From Flavobacterium turcicum (GTDB lineage Bacteria > Bacteroidota > Bacteroidia > Flavobacteriales > Flavobacteriaceae), in contig NZ_JAAOBY010000007.1 of assembly GCF_011365745.1 (NCBI RefSeq), positions 1 through 64,000 on the forward strand: DNA of 64,000 nt, given 5' to 3'. Of the stretch, positions 26,984 to 35,829 are shown piece by piece. The translations under genes and the position numbers were made by a program. Numbering within the stretch: position 1 is the stretch's first letter; each line of letters begins with the position of its first letter. The notes below the pieces were generated by a model, which ran no database searches, was not told the DNA's origin, and was given only the letters and a program-made list of their open reading frames with translations.

Positions 26984-28147
26984 TTACACAAACATTTGCT
27001 GTAACAATCCTTTTTTATATTCTTGGGCATCTTGTGTTTGATTTGAAACCAACTCTATTTTTTCATCAATTGCCGAAAGGAAATTAGCGATTTTGGTTTG
27101 TTCTGCGAGACATGGAATTAAAAAATCCATATCAGATAAAGTTGATAAAACAATATATGGAGTGTTACCATCATTTTTCTCGCCCTTAATTCTTTTAGGC
27201 AAATTCATTTGAAGAAAATATTTTACATAAATTATATTTTCATTGAAACCATCAAGTATGTATGTTCTTTGATAAGCATTAAATTTCCCTTTGAAATGAT
27301 GAATATAACCAACATTTGCTCCATTACCTGAAATTAATAATGCTTCTGTATCAAAAGCGTATTTATCAATTCTATAATAATCTTTTGCACAAGTATAAAA
27401 CCTATACGCTCCATCCTCTACCATAGCATTTGCATCCAATTTACCGGTAGTGATTTTACACAAAGAACCCAAACTCTTTTCCTCCCACTCCTCAAAATCC
27501 TTTCCATTATCATCTTTGAACCTTAATTCTTGGTTGAAGATTTTTTGCATGATGCCTTTTTTGTATTCTTCTAAAAGGGATTTTTTTTCTTTTAAAAGGT
27601 TTAGTTTTTCATCTACTGAAGAAAGGAAATTGGCAATACGGGTTTGTTCTTCGAGTGATGGATAACTAAATGAAAAAGAATTAATTTGCTCTAAATTTAA
27701 ATTTGGTTGCGCACCAACAGAAATATTATCTTTAATATATTTACTCATCCCTTCAGATGTCAGAATTTGAAAAATATAATCTTTATTTTCCTTTTCTTTT
27801 AATCTAATGATAGCAAGAGCTTGATTTGTATTTGCTGGTAAAGCTTCTTTTGTTACAATTGTACATTTACCTATTGTTGCACCTGCGATAGCGAAAAGCA
27901 AATCATCTTCCTTTAATATTGACCTTTTTAACTCTTTGTTATGTGTTTTTTCATCAATAAACAAACATTTACTAGTGTCTATATTATGACCATTCAAACA
28001 TTCTATTTTTATAAAATTTACACCGTTTTCAGAAAAAGCCTTTGGTGTAGTACCTTTAGTTATTAATGATGTAATTTCTCTTAAACTTTTAAACTCCCAA
28101 GTACCCGCAAACTCTGGAAACCTTAATTTTGGTTGTACTATTTCCAT
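26984..28147 (-). CDS. hsdS: Type I restriction enzyme specificity subunit HsdS
   Basis: The 387-residue protein has two target-recognition domains, each followed by a coiled-coil spacer. The first begins at PKLRFPEFAGTWEFKSL and ends near LEEQTRIANFLSSVDEKL. The second starts EWEEKSLGSLCKI and ends near AEQTKIANFLSAIDEKI, with an LLQQMFV terminus. Together they read the two halves of a bipartite DNA site. The two spacer repeats are nearly the same (EEQTRIANFLS and AEQTKIANFLS), which is normal for the family. It begins 1 bp after the hsdM stop. Confidence 0.95.
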   Translation of the reverse strand: MEIVQPKLRFPEFAGTWEFKSLREITSLITKGTTPKAFSENGVNFIKIECLNGHNIDTSKCLFIDEKTHNKELKRSILKEDDLLFAIAGATIGKCTIVTKEALPANTNQALAIIRLKEKENKDYIFQILTSEGMSKYIKDNISVGAQPNLNLEQINSFSFSYPSLEEQTRIANFLSSVDEKLNLLKEKKSLLEEYKKGIMQKIFNQELRFKDDNGKDFEEWEEKSLGSLCKITTGKLDANAMVEDGAYRFYTCAKDYYRIDKYAFDTEALLISGNGANVGYIHHFKGKFNAYQRTYILDGFNENIIYVKYFLQMNLPKRIKGEKNDGNTPYIVLSTLSDMDFLIPCLAEQTKIANFLSAIDEKIELVSNQTQDAQEYKKGLLQQMFV

Positions 28148-28148
28148 A

Positions 28149-29741
28149 TTAAAAAGGTGTTTTAATATTCAACTCACTACAAAACGAAGCAATGGTTTTT
28201 TCCACCTCATTCATTTTTAAATCAATGTTTTGTAGTTTTTCTGCAACTGCATTTACATCAATTGAAACAGCTTCTTCAAAGGTGTTTACATATCGAGGAA
28301 TGTTCAAGTTATAATCGTTGGCTTTCACTTCTTCGAGCGTTGCCACGTTAGAGTATTTGTCTAGTACAGTCCTGTTTTGGTAGGTTTCAATAATTTTATC
28401 AATGTCAAATTCACGCAATACATTTTGATTTTTAACTTTTTCAAAATCGTTGCTGGCATCAATAAACAATATGTTTTCGGGTGTTTCTTTGCATTTCTTC
28501 AGCACCAAAATACAGGTTGGGATACTGGTGCCGTAAAACAGGTTAGACGGTAAACCAATAATAGCATCAATGTAGTTGCGATCCTCAATTAAATATTTAC
28601 GAATGTGTCCTTCGGCAGCACCACGAAACAATACGCCATGTGGAGCAATACACGCCATAATACCGCTATCGTCTAGCTGATGCACCATGTGTTGGATAAA
28701 AGCAAAATCAGCTTTGGTTCCTGGTGCTAGTCTACCATATTGTGAGAAGCGCTCGTCATTGGTAAAAATAGGATTGGCCGACCACTTTGCCGAAAATGGT
28801 GGATTGGCTACAATGGCATCAAACTTAAAATCTAAGTGTTGTGGTTTTTCGAGCGTGTCTTCGTTTTTAATATCGAACTTATGATAATTGACATCGTGCA
28901 AAATCATGTTCATTCGTGCTAAGTTGTAAGTCGTACGGTTTTGCTCTTGTCCGTAAAAATGTCCTACCTCTTCTACTTCACGAGCTACACGAAGTAAAAG
29001 TGAACCCGATCCACATGTTGGGTCGTAAACTGATTTTAACTTGCTTTTGCGAGTTGTAACAATTTTGGCCAAGATACTCGATACTTGTTGCGGAGTATAA
29101 AACTCACCTGCTTTTTGTCCGGCACCTTCTGCAAATTTTGCAATTAGGTATTCGTAGGCATCACCCAAAACATCGCCTTCGGTATTGTCTAAATCAAAAT
29201 CAATTTCGTCAAGGGCCGTAAGTATTTTTACAATAACATCGTTACGGTCTTTGGTGGTACGACCAATTTTAGTTGAGTTCAAATCGATATCATAGAACAG
29301 GTTGTCAAAATCGTCTTGACTCTCAGATCCCATGGTACTTTTTTCGATAGAGTTTAAAACGTTGGCTAAATCTTCGAGAATAAAAGTGCTTTGAATTTGC
29401 TCTTCATCGTCTTGATTAATAACCTTTGCATTTCCTTTTTTTGCAAGATTTGTAAACAGTTCGGATGGTTTTAGAAAATATCCTAGTGCTTCAACAATGG
29501 CTTCTTTTAACGCTTCTAAAACAGCTTTACCATCACTACTATTTTCGTCAATAGTATTAAACACGATTCCATCTGGCTTTAGGAACTCATTGGCTTTTTT
29601 TTCTAATTTTTCCGAAAGGTATTTGTAGAAAATAAAACCTAATATGTAGTCTTGAAATTGATTGGCTGATATTTTACCTCTTAGGATATTGGCAATCGCC
29701 CATAATTGGGTTTCTAAGAGTTTCTTTTGTTCGTCTGACAT
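28149..29741 (-). CDS. hsdM: Type I restriction enzyme methylase subunit HsdM
   Basis: The 530-residue adenine-N6 methyltransferase has an N-terminal helical HsdM domain (about residues 8-150), the SAM motif DPTCGSGSLL at 240-249 and the catalytic NPPF at 313-316. With HsdS it methylates the recognition site and with HsdR completes the restriction enzyme. It is the first gene of the seven-gene minus-strand cargo operon. The promoter must lie in the long gap beyond 29741, but I could not fix it. Confidence 0.96.
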   Translation of the reverse strand: MSDEQKKLLETQLWAIANILRGKISANQFQDYILGFIFYKYLSEKLEKKANEFLKPDGIVFNTIDENSSDGKAVLEALKEAIVEALGYFLKPSELFTNLAKKGNAKVINQDDEEQIQSTFILEDLANVLNSIEKSTMGSESQDDFDNLFYDIDLNSTKIGRTTKDRNDVIVKILTALDEIDFDLDNTEGDVLGDAYEYLIAKFAEGAGQKAGEFYTPQQVSSILAKIVTTRKSKLKSVYDPTCGSGSLLLRVAREVEEVGHFYGQEQNRTTYNLARMNMILHDVNYHKFDIKNEDTLEKPQHLDFKFDAIVANPPFSAKWSANPIFTNDERFSQYGRLAPGTKADFAFIQHMVHQLDDSGIMACIAPHGVLFRGAAEGHIRKYLIEDRNYIDAIIGLPSNLFYGTSIPTCILVLKKCKETPENILFIDASNDFEKVKNQNVLREFDIDKIIETYQNRTVLDKYSNVATLEEVKANDYNLNIPRYVNTFEEAVSIDVNAVAEKLQNIDLKMNEVEKTIASFCSELNIKTPF

Positions 29742-30577
29742 TGTGTTTTTTTGACTTTTTTTGAATATTGGCTAAAGTAGTTATAAACTTATATACGGTA
29801 AAAACTTATTTTTCAATTTTCTTATAAAATCCTGCATACAATTTCATACGATTTTATGCCAAAAAATGCTGGTCAATTTAACCGGTTTTCTACCCAAGAA
29901 TCAAACTTATTTTTAGACAGGTAACGATGGAAAATTCATAAAAATAGGGCTTGATAAACACTCTTTCAATCCCTCATATTAAATCTTCCATGTCCTCGTT
30001 GCGCTACCGCTCCTATTCCAAATCAATTACAATCTTTTCCCACGTCACCTTAGATCATTTTATGAATACCTTATTATTTCAAAGCTCAGCCATAATGGTA
30101 AAATAATTAATGCGGCTTATAGATTGAATATACTGAATCCAATGGATGGGTCTGTAATTGAGTTAGGATATTTAATCCTTTGTCAAATTTTAATCTCATT
30201 TGCATTTGAGTAATACAAATCATCATTACTTCCCCTTCATTTTTAAATTCAATAACCAGTATGCTTTTGTCCCATTTCAAGAGCAAAGGTAACTCCGTGT
30301 TCTTAACGCAGTAGCAAGGCCGAATCTTTCAGATTTGATAAAAAATCTCCACCCATCCGGGTTGTATTTTTTATCAAAGCCTTGCTATTGCTAAACACTC
30401 ACCTTTTTATGCTCATGAAACGAAACATAGCATACTCCGGCTCTTTAGACGAATAAAAAAAATGTCAGCAATGAGAAATAAAATATTACAAATGGATTTG
30501 ATGAAACAAAACAGCACCTCCTCTCATTGCCGAATAAAATTTTAAAAAAAAGTAATTCACTAAAAATCGTAGAAATT
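29742..30577. other. Long gene-free segment between hsdM and ssb
   Basis: The 836-bp divergent gap must carry promoters for both the cargo operon (minus) and the ssb-PRTRC operon (plus). A minus-strand frame ends near 30112 and reads through RPCYCVKNTELPLLLKWDKS. It has no good start and is probably not a real gene, although similar words recur in Bacteroidetes mobile DNA. The segment's clearest feature is the nested inverted repeat at 30312-30387. Confidence 0.6.
30312..30387. other. Nested long inverted repeat (structured RNA or single-strand element)
   Basis: TAGCAAGGC (30312-30320) pairs with GCCTTGCTA (30379-30387). Further in, TTTGATAAAAAAT (30334-30346) pairs with ATTTTTTATCAAA (30366-30378). 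The left arm has a 13-base bulge and the apical loop reads CCCATCCGGG. It could act as a leader RNA for ssb, a terminator or a single-strand origin. Confidence 0.5.
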
Positions 30578-30955
30578 ATGAACATCACAGGAAGAGTGAC
30601 AGCGGATGCGCAGGTACGCAACGTGTCGAACAGCAAAACAGTAGTAAACTTTTCGGTAGCCATCAACGACAGCTATAAAAACAAAGCAGGCGAGCGCATA
30701 GAGCAGACAACATACTTCGACTGTGCGTATTGGCTTAGTGCAAAAGTAGCGCAGATACTTACAAAAGGTACGGTGGTAGAACTGACAGGCAGAGTAAGTG
30801 CAAGGGCGTGGACAGGCAATGACGGACAACCACACGCAGGGCTGAACTTCAACACCTCGCAAATCAAACTGCATGGGGGTGGCAAAAAATCAGAAACGGT
30901 GCAGGCTCACGCAGGAAACAGCAACGATAAGGAAAATGACGACCTCCCATTTTAA
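30578..30955 (+). CDS. ssb: Single-stranded DNA-binding protein
   Basis: The protein has the OB-fold SSB pattern: MNITGRVTADAQVR, VVNFSVAINDSYKN, then TTYFDCAYWLSAKVAQILTK and ELTGRVSARAW. The C-terminus ends in acidic DDLPF, the usual partner-binding tail. The ATG at 30578 is chosen because homologues begin MNITGRV; the upstream in-frame extension looks non-coding. At 125 residues it is a compact, mobile-element-type SSB that would protect transferred single strands. Confidence 0.92.
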   Translation: MNITGRVTADAQVRNVSNSKTVVNFSVAINDSYKNKAGERIEQTTYFDCAYWLSAKVAQILTKGTVVELTGRVSARAWTGNDGQPHAGLNFNTSQIKLHGGGKKSETVQAHAGNSNDKENDDLPF

Positions 30956-30999
30956 TCAAGAGCATTCAAACAATTATCAAATTTTTAAATCATTTTATC

Positions 31000-32073
31000 A
31001 TGGCACATAATATCAATTTCAACAGCACAACAGGACGTTATTCATTCTTTAGCGTAAAAGAAAAAGCGTGGCACGGCTTAGGGCAAATCGTAGCGCAATA
31101 CCCTACAAGCGAAGAAGCAATCAAGCACGCAGGATTAGATTATGAAGTCATAAAAACACCACTATATACCAAAGGTTCGGGCATCATCGAAACCAGAAAC
31201 GGTATTGAAATAGGCAGTAGCGAATTGGAAGTACCTTCCTATTATGCCAATATCCGTGCCGATAACAATGCCGTATTGGGCGTGGTTGGCAAAGACTATC
31301 ACATCGTACAAAACCGTGAAGCATTCAATTTTTTTGATGCTATTGTAGGTGGTTCACAAGGAATATTGTACGAAACCGCAGGAGCATTGGGACAAGGGGA
31401 ACGCATCTTTATCACTGCCAAACTACCCGACTATATCCGAGTAGGAAATGGCGATGATGTAACGGAAAAGTACATTTTCCTGACCACTTCACACGATGGC
31501 AGTGGAAGCATAACAGCAGCCTTCACCCCTATCCGTATTGTTTGCCAAAATACCCTTAACGCCTCGCTTCGTTCGATGAGCAATGTGGTACGCATCAAAC
31601 ATACTTCGGGAGCAAAACAGCATTTGGAAAATGCCCACAAGGTTATGGGATTAGCGGATACCTTAAGCAACCAGTTAGAAGGAATATTCAACCAATGGGC
31701 TAAAGTAAAGGTGACTGACCAAGAAGTAAAAAAACTAATCCAATTGGCTCTTTGCCCGAACAAGGAAACATTGGATTTGCTTAAAAAGGGTGCGGAAGAT
31801 GAAGTTTCCACCGTGTTCAAAAATGTGGTGCAAGATGCCTTTGCATACGCTATGACAAGCGACACTCAACAAATGGATACCACCAAAGGCACATTGTTCG
31901 GGGCATACAATGCTGTGACAGGGTACTATCAGAATGTGCGCAATTACAAAGATGATGAAGCCAAGTTACAAAGTATTGTAATGGGTGGAACCGCTCAAAT
32001 CAAATCACAGAAAGCATTTGAATTGTGTACTTCTTTCGAGAAAATCGGTTCAGATGTATTCAATTTCAATTAA
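31000..32073 (+). CDS. DUF932 domain protein (phage/plasmid-like)
   Basis: The 357-residue protein contains the DUF932 core, typical of phage and plasmid accessory proteins. Segments seen include RYSFFSVKEKAWHGLGQI, VVGKDYHIVQNREAFNFFD and TTSHDGSGSITAAFTPIRIVC. The family has no established activity. It lies 44 bp after ssb on the same strand, the usual place in Bacteroidetes ICEs, which suggests a role in element DNA maintenance. Confidence 0.9.
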   Translation: MAHNINFNSTTGRYSFFSVKEKAWHGLGQIVAQYPTSEEAIKHAGLDYEVIKTPLYTKGSGIIETRNGIEIGSSELEVPSYYANIRADNNAVLGVVGKDYHIVQNREAFNFFDAIVGGSQGILYETAGALGQGERIFITAKLPDYIRVGNGDDVTEKYIFLTTSHDGSGSITAAFTPIRIVCQNTLNASLRSMSNVVRIKHTSGAKQHLENAHKVMGLADTLSNQLEGIFNQWAKVKVTDQEVKKLIQLALCPNKETLDLLKKGAEDEVSTVFKNVVQDAFAYAMTSDTQQMDTTKGTLFGAYNAVTGYYQNVRNYKDDEAKLQSIVMGGTAQIKSQKAFELCTSFEKIGSDVFNFN

Positions 32074-32090
32074 TCCGAATGTTTAACCAC

Positions 32091-32116
32091 AGGTGACCGC
32101 CTAAGGGTGGTTACCT
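32091..32116 (+). other. Intergenic RNA hairpin within the ssb-PRTRC operon
   Basis: AGGTGACCGCC and GGTGGTTACCT pair through 11 positions, two of them G-U, around a TAAG loop. It lies between the DUF932 and 64-residue genes and lacks a T run, so it may be a processing or stability element rather than a terminator. Confidence 0.45.
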
Positions 32117-32130
32117 TTAAATAGCAGAAA

Positions 32131-32325
32131 ATGAAAGTAATAGATTTAAACGGTTGCCCTATTGAAGTAACAAACCTTAACGAAGCAATCCGTATAACCA
32201 AACGGTATAAAAAATACAGGCATGAGAATGAAAGCTACTCCGATTATGACAAAAAGCAGAACGCCTACTGGACAGATATGCACGAGAAGCTGACAACAAT
32301 AAAAGAAGGATTAAACAACAATTAA
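32131..32325 (+). CDS. Small hypothetical protein of the PRTRC region
   Basis: The 64-residue protein is highly charged and Lys/Tyr/Glu-rich (ITKRYKKYRHENESYSDYDK). It has no membrane segment or known motif. Its position between the DUF932 gene and PRTRC-E is what supports it as a gene. It is 13 bp from PRTRC-E. Confidence 0.65.
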   Translation: MKVIDLNGCPIEVTNLNEAIRITKRYKKYRHENESYSDYDKKQNAYWTDMHEKLTTIKEGLNNN

Positions 32326-32338
32326 AATTTTTAAAACG

Positions 32339-32875
32339 ATGAATGCAAATTTTTTCAATCAGATAGCGCAAATAGGCATTACAGGAGATTTACAACTCAC
32401 TATATCAAAGGGTATAGAAAACACCCTTATTGTTTCCATAATGCTTCAAAATGAGCAATGTGGAGATAATGCGAAACAACTGATACCACCGCTTAATCTA
32501 CGGGGAACGGTAGAAGAATTGGACGAGGGATTTTTTCATCAGATAACAACGCCTTTGCAAACCGCTTCGGGTTTAATGGTAAATATGGAAGCCTTTATGA
32601 AGCAATTGGAAGTAGCCAAAAAGCAATCGGCAATGGAGAAAGGAAAAGCCGACATACAAAAGAAAGAACAGGAAGCCAAAGACAAGAAGTTTAAAGACGG
32701 TATGGTAAAGGCAGACGAATTGGAAAAAGAGGGCAAATTCCGTGAAGCATGGATGAAAGTACCCGAAATGACGGAGTTTCCCGAAAAGGCTGACGAGATA
32801 CGAAAACGCAAATCGGAACTATCAAACCAATTTTCTTCAACAGGTCTGTTTGCAACAGAACAACCTAGTGTTTAA
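32339..32875 (+). CDS. PRTRC system protein E
   Basis: The 178-residue protein resembles PRTRC system protein E of plasmids and ICEs. Its N-terminal domain includes IGITGDLQLTISKG and IPPLNLRGTVEELDEGFF. A long charged helix (about residues 90-160, coiled-coil-like, Lys/Glu-rich) follows. The biochemical role is unknown. It is followed by PRTRC-C 17 bp downstream. Confidence 0.8.
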   Translation: MNANFFNQIAQIGITGDLQLTISKGIENTLIVSIMLQNEQCGDNAKQLIPPLNLRGTVEELDEGFFHQITTPLQTASGLMVNMEAFMKQLEVAKKQSAMEKGKADIQKKEQEAKDKKFKDGMVKADELEKEGKFREAWMKVPEMTEFPEKADEIRKRKSELSNQFSSTGLFATEQPSV

Positions 32876-32892
32876 CAAAAAATTCAATAGTT

Positions 32893-33111
32893 ATGTTAGT
32901 AACAACACAGTTAGAACGAGTATTTATACTTAAAGATAAAGGACAGGAGATCAGACTGACCGACCCCGAACCACGTTGGAGTGTGGAAGCGGTACTGAAT
33001 TTTTACGCCAATACGTATCCCATACTAACCACCGCAAAAGTATCTGCCCCCATCATCCGTGATGATAAGTTAGAATACAAATTAGAGAGCGTCATGGGAA
33101 CAAAAGGTTAA
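32893..33111 (+). CDS. PRTRC system protein C (ubiquitin-like)
   Basis: PRTRC-C proteins belong to a prokaryotic ubiquitin-like family. This 72-residue member has strand patterns ERVFILKDKGQEIRL and DKLEYKLESV consistent with a small beta-grasp fold. It ends in Gly (MGTKG), as a modifier that can be activated without trimming would. The proposed E1 and E2 genes lie downstream in the same operon. Activity as a modifier has not been shown for this group. Confidence 0.8.
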   Translation: MLVTTQLERVFILKDKGQEIRLTDPEPRWSVEAVLNFYANTYPILTTAKVSAPIIRDDKLEYKLESVMGTKG

Positions 33112-33128
33112 ACCAAAAATCAAAAACA

Positions 33129-34304
33129 ATGAACTATGCAACGCAATATCCTAGCGGGAACTATCAGCATACCCGAACAGAAAACACAACGGCAACTGCA
33201 CCGACAATTGGGCGAGTTCTCACAATGGATGCAAAGAGCCAAAGACACAAACGAAGTACGGAAAGACAAACAGAAATCTGTACCGATAGCAATGCTTCCA
33301 ATGGTTTTCTAAAGTGTGGGTTTCTGCCTAAACTGAAAACAACACAATCCACACAGGATTGTAAGAAAACAGCAAAAACGCAAAGGGATTTTTACAAGTC
33401 CCTTTCCCAACTTACAGAGCATTACGGCATTGAACCGTTACAAACGCATGAATACGGCTATCCCTACATTATGGCTTTGGCTATGTGGGATGCTGAAAGC
33501 AAGTTAAAACAAAACAATGTCAATTGGGATAATTTACGTTTGGTACAGGATAGTAAGAAAACATTTTTTACGAGCGAAGAACGATACAGCACAGGTACAA
33601 CCCTATACTATATTCCAATCGTGCCACTCTTTCAAATGCTCCATGACCCAAAGCGTAAAAAGACGGCTCAATTGCTTGTTTCGATTTGCAGTTATCTATA
33701 TCATATTGTCGATATACCGTATTATAGACAGGAAAACAGCTATCTGTATTGGATGTATGAAATGATGAACGATTGGGTAGAACAGGATGATTATACCGAA
33801 GAAACGGATAGCTGTATTGCTGAGATTGCAAAAGCTGAATGGATAGGCGAACGGGTTGAACAGAAGCTATTCAACCGTATCAATTTACAGGTATTTGAAC
33901 AGCGTTTAAACCACTTTAAAAGCCGTGACACATTCGACCAGGAGTGCCAAAAAGTAGCTTGCGATGCCTTTGCCCTCTATGCGCAATATCCATTTGAGAG
34001 CATTTTCCGAAACGCATCAAGACACGAAGAAGACCCCTATACTGATGAAAACGACTCCGAAACTGTTGGAATGGAAAAATACATCTCCTTTATAGCGGAT
34101 ACCACAGGTTGGTTGTATGAGAGGCTTGCCGATAGCATCAATAATGAGTTTAACGAGTATGGAGTAATGGAAGAACCGACCATTTGCAAACGCTTTGACG
34201 GAAGTACCATTACACAAACCAATCTTGATTTTGAGAACCGCCTGTTTGCCCTTTTGGACGAACTATGCACACTACTGTATGATTATAAAACGACAAGAAA
34301 ATGA
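33129..34304 (+). CDS. PRTRC-region protein, uncharacterised
   Basis: This 391-residue protein lies where PRTRC protein F or an equivalent is found in other cassettes, but I cannot confirm the family. From about residue 85 it looks globular and aromatic-rich (ALAMWDAESKL, FTSEERYSTGTTLYYIPIVP, VDIPYYRQENSYLYWMYEM). The first 60 residues look unlike normal protein and overlap another frame that encodes a plausible 58-residue peptide, so the true start is uncertain; the next ATG in frame is at 33225. Its end overlaps the PRTRC-B start by 4 bp (ATGA). Confidence 0.7.
   Translation: MNYATQYPSGNYQHTRTENTTATAPTIGRVLTMDAKSQRHKRSTERQTEICTDSNASNGFLKCGFLPKLKTTQSTQDCKKTAKTQRDFYKSLSQLTEHYGIEPLQTHEYGYPYIMALAMWDAESKLKQNNVNWDNLRLVQDSKKTFFTSEERYSTGTTLYYIPIVPLFQMLHDPKRKKTAQLLVSICSYLYHIVDIPYYRQENSYLYWMYEMMNDWVEQDDYTEETDSCIAEIAKAEWIGERVEQKLFNRINLQVFEQRLNHFKSRDTFDQECQKVACDAFALYAQYPFESIFRNASRHEEDPYTDENDSETVGMEKYISFIADTTGWLYERLADSINNEFNEYGVMEEPTICKRFDGSTITQTNLDFENRLFALLDELCTLLYDYKTTRK
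33136..33312 (+). CDS. Possible 58-residue peptide in an overlapping frame
   Basis: In the +2 frame relative to the larger gene, an ATG at 33136 starts a 58-residue frame. The sequence is protein-like: charged and Gln-rich (QKTQRQLHRQLGEFSQWMQR), ending in IAMLPMVF. Either this is the real product and the larger gene begins later, or the two overlap. Confidence 0.4.
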   Translation: MQRNILAGTISIPEQKTQRQLHRQLGEFSQWMQRAKDTNEVRKDKQKSVPIAMLPMVF

Positions 34305-35023
34305 ACAATGTAAACGACATAACCGAGAATTTCGGAACGCTTTACCACCCAAAATCTGCATTGGTTTTTTACCAAACCAAAGGAACGAATACCGATATGT
34401 ATGTGGAGCATTTTGATATGGACAAAAATGGAAATCCTGTCAATGCCCATCCATTGACCGTAAATGAAGCTAAAGTGTTGGCAAAGGCTTTGCACACCGA
34501 TAAAGAAAAGGACAAAGCCTTTTTAAAGCCAAAAGTAATTTTGCCGACCAATATACTGCATATCAATCCCAGTGAAAAAGGCAAGGTGCTTTGGTACACC
34601 AAAGCACAGAAACAGCAATTATATTTTGTGAATGGTTTAGGCATAGCCAATGGCAAAGCGTATGTACCGCCAATGCTTTGGTTTGCCAGTAAAAACAGCC
34701 TTGCAGTATTTGCTCTTGCAACTGACAGAAGACCAACAGAAAATACACCATTGTATTATGCTCCATTCTTCAATATTTATGAAGATGGTAAAGTATGCAT
34801 GGGAACTGTAAATATAAGCATCAAAAATTCCGCTTCTGTAGAGGAATTTACAACTGCTTGGGAAGACTACTTTTTTAACAGCTATTTCAGCCATTTATTA
34901 GGAAAACAAAATCCCATAAAAGGGAATTGTGTAAGCCTTTGGAAAAAATTGATTGAAACAAGCGAACTCTTTCCTAAAGATACCTTGAAAAAGACCAACA
35001 AAACCCTTAAAAATCTTTTGTGA
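34301..35023 (+). CDS. PRTRC system protein B (E2-like fold)
   Basis: PRTRC-B is assigned in family work to a prokaryotic E2-like group. Here residues 151-170 read LYYAPFFNIYEDGKVCMGTV, much like the E2 active-site region, with Cys166 in GKVCMG as the candidate catalytic residue. The length is 240 residues. It overlaps the previous gene by 4 bp and touches the ThiF gene, so the three are tightly coupled. The E2 role is inferred. Confidence 0.82.
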   Translation: MNNVNDITENFGTLYHPKSALVFYQTKGTNTDMYVEHFDMDKNGNPVNAHPLTVNEAKVLAKALHTDKEKDKAFLKPKVILPTNILHINPSEKGKVLWYTKAQKQQLYFVNGLGIANGKAYVPPMLWFASKNSLAVFALATDRRPTENTPLYYAPFFNIYEDGKVCMGTVNISIKNSASVEEFTTAWEDYFFNSYFSHLLGKQNPIKGNCVSLWKKLIETSELFPKDTLKKTNKTLKNLL

Positions 35024-35829
35024 TGAATACCGAGAAACTAAAAGTACATTTTACAGATAACTATCTGATAAGCCCGACCAATCCCATTGCAGTAAACTTA
35101 ATCGGTGCAGGTGGTACAGGCTCAAAGGTTTTGACCGCTTTAATGGAAATGAACCACAGCTTAATCGAATTGGGACACGCAGGGTTGAAGGTGCGTTTAT
35201 GGGATGATGATATTGTGACTAATGCCAACTTAGGAAGACAGCGTTTTGCAGAAAGTGAAACAGGGTTATACAAATCCGTTGCACTCATCAACCGTGCAAA
35301 CCGCTTTTCAGGGACAAATTGGAAAGCCGAAACCGCAAAGTTTGAGAAGGACAGTTTGGGTAGAATACCCGAGGAAGCACAGGCAACAATTTACATTACC
35401 TGCGTGGATAATGTACTGGCAAGGTTTGGGGTTGCTGAAATACTGAAAGAAATAAGCAACCGCAGGCATCACAGGGACGAACCGAAATATTGGTTGGACT
35501 TTGGCAACAGCCAGCATACAGGGCAAGTGTTACTATCTACCATAGGAAACATTCATCAACCCAATTCGGAGAAATATGAAACGGTGGCAAGCTTGCCAAT
35601 GATTACGGAAGAATTTGGAGAATTATTGAGACAGTCCGAACAACACGATGACACACCGAGTTGCAGTTTAGCGGAAGCTTTGGAGAAACAGGATTTGTTT
35701 ATCAATTCCTCTTTAACACAAATGGGCTGTTCGCTTTTATGGAGCTTGTTTCGGTATGGTATAACACCGTACAGAGGCTTTTTCCACAATCTGAAAGACT
35801 TTCGTACCCACCCCATAAAAGTAGCCTGA
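35023..35829 (+). CDS. PRTRC system ThiF-family protein (E1-like)
   Basis: The protein has the Rossmann nucleotide site GAGGTGSKVLTAL (residues 28-40), the RLWDDDIVTNANLGRQRF segment typical of ThiF/MoeB adenylating enzymes and YITCVDNVLARF. Cys214 in DTPSCSLAEAL is a candidate for the thioester cysteine. Members activate small beta-grasp proteins with ATP. The ATG at 35023 is used; the GTG at 35020 is less likely. It overlaps PRTRC-B by one base and ends the cassette. Confidence 0.85.
   Translation: MNTEKLKVHFTDNYLISPTNPIAVNLIGAGGTGSKVLTALMEMNHSLIELGHAGLKVRLWDDDIVTNANLGRQRFAESETGLYKSVALINRANRFSGTNWKAETAKFEKDSLGRIPEEAQATIYITCVDNVLARFGVAEILKEISNRRHHRDEPKYWLDFGNSQHTGQVLLSTIGNIHQPNSEKYETVASLPMITEEFGELLRQSEQHDDTPSCSLAEALEKQDLFINSSLTQMGCSLLWSLFRYGITPYRGFFHNLKDFRTHPIKVA

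Noticed and set aside
30112..30330. Minus-strand frame reading RPCYCVKNTELPLLLKWDKS upstream of ssb
   Set aside because: There is no good start and the frame begins after a stop inside the nested hairpin. It looks like conserved non-coding DNA, so it is mentioned only in the findings.
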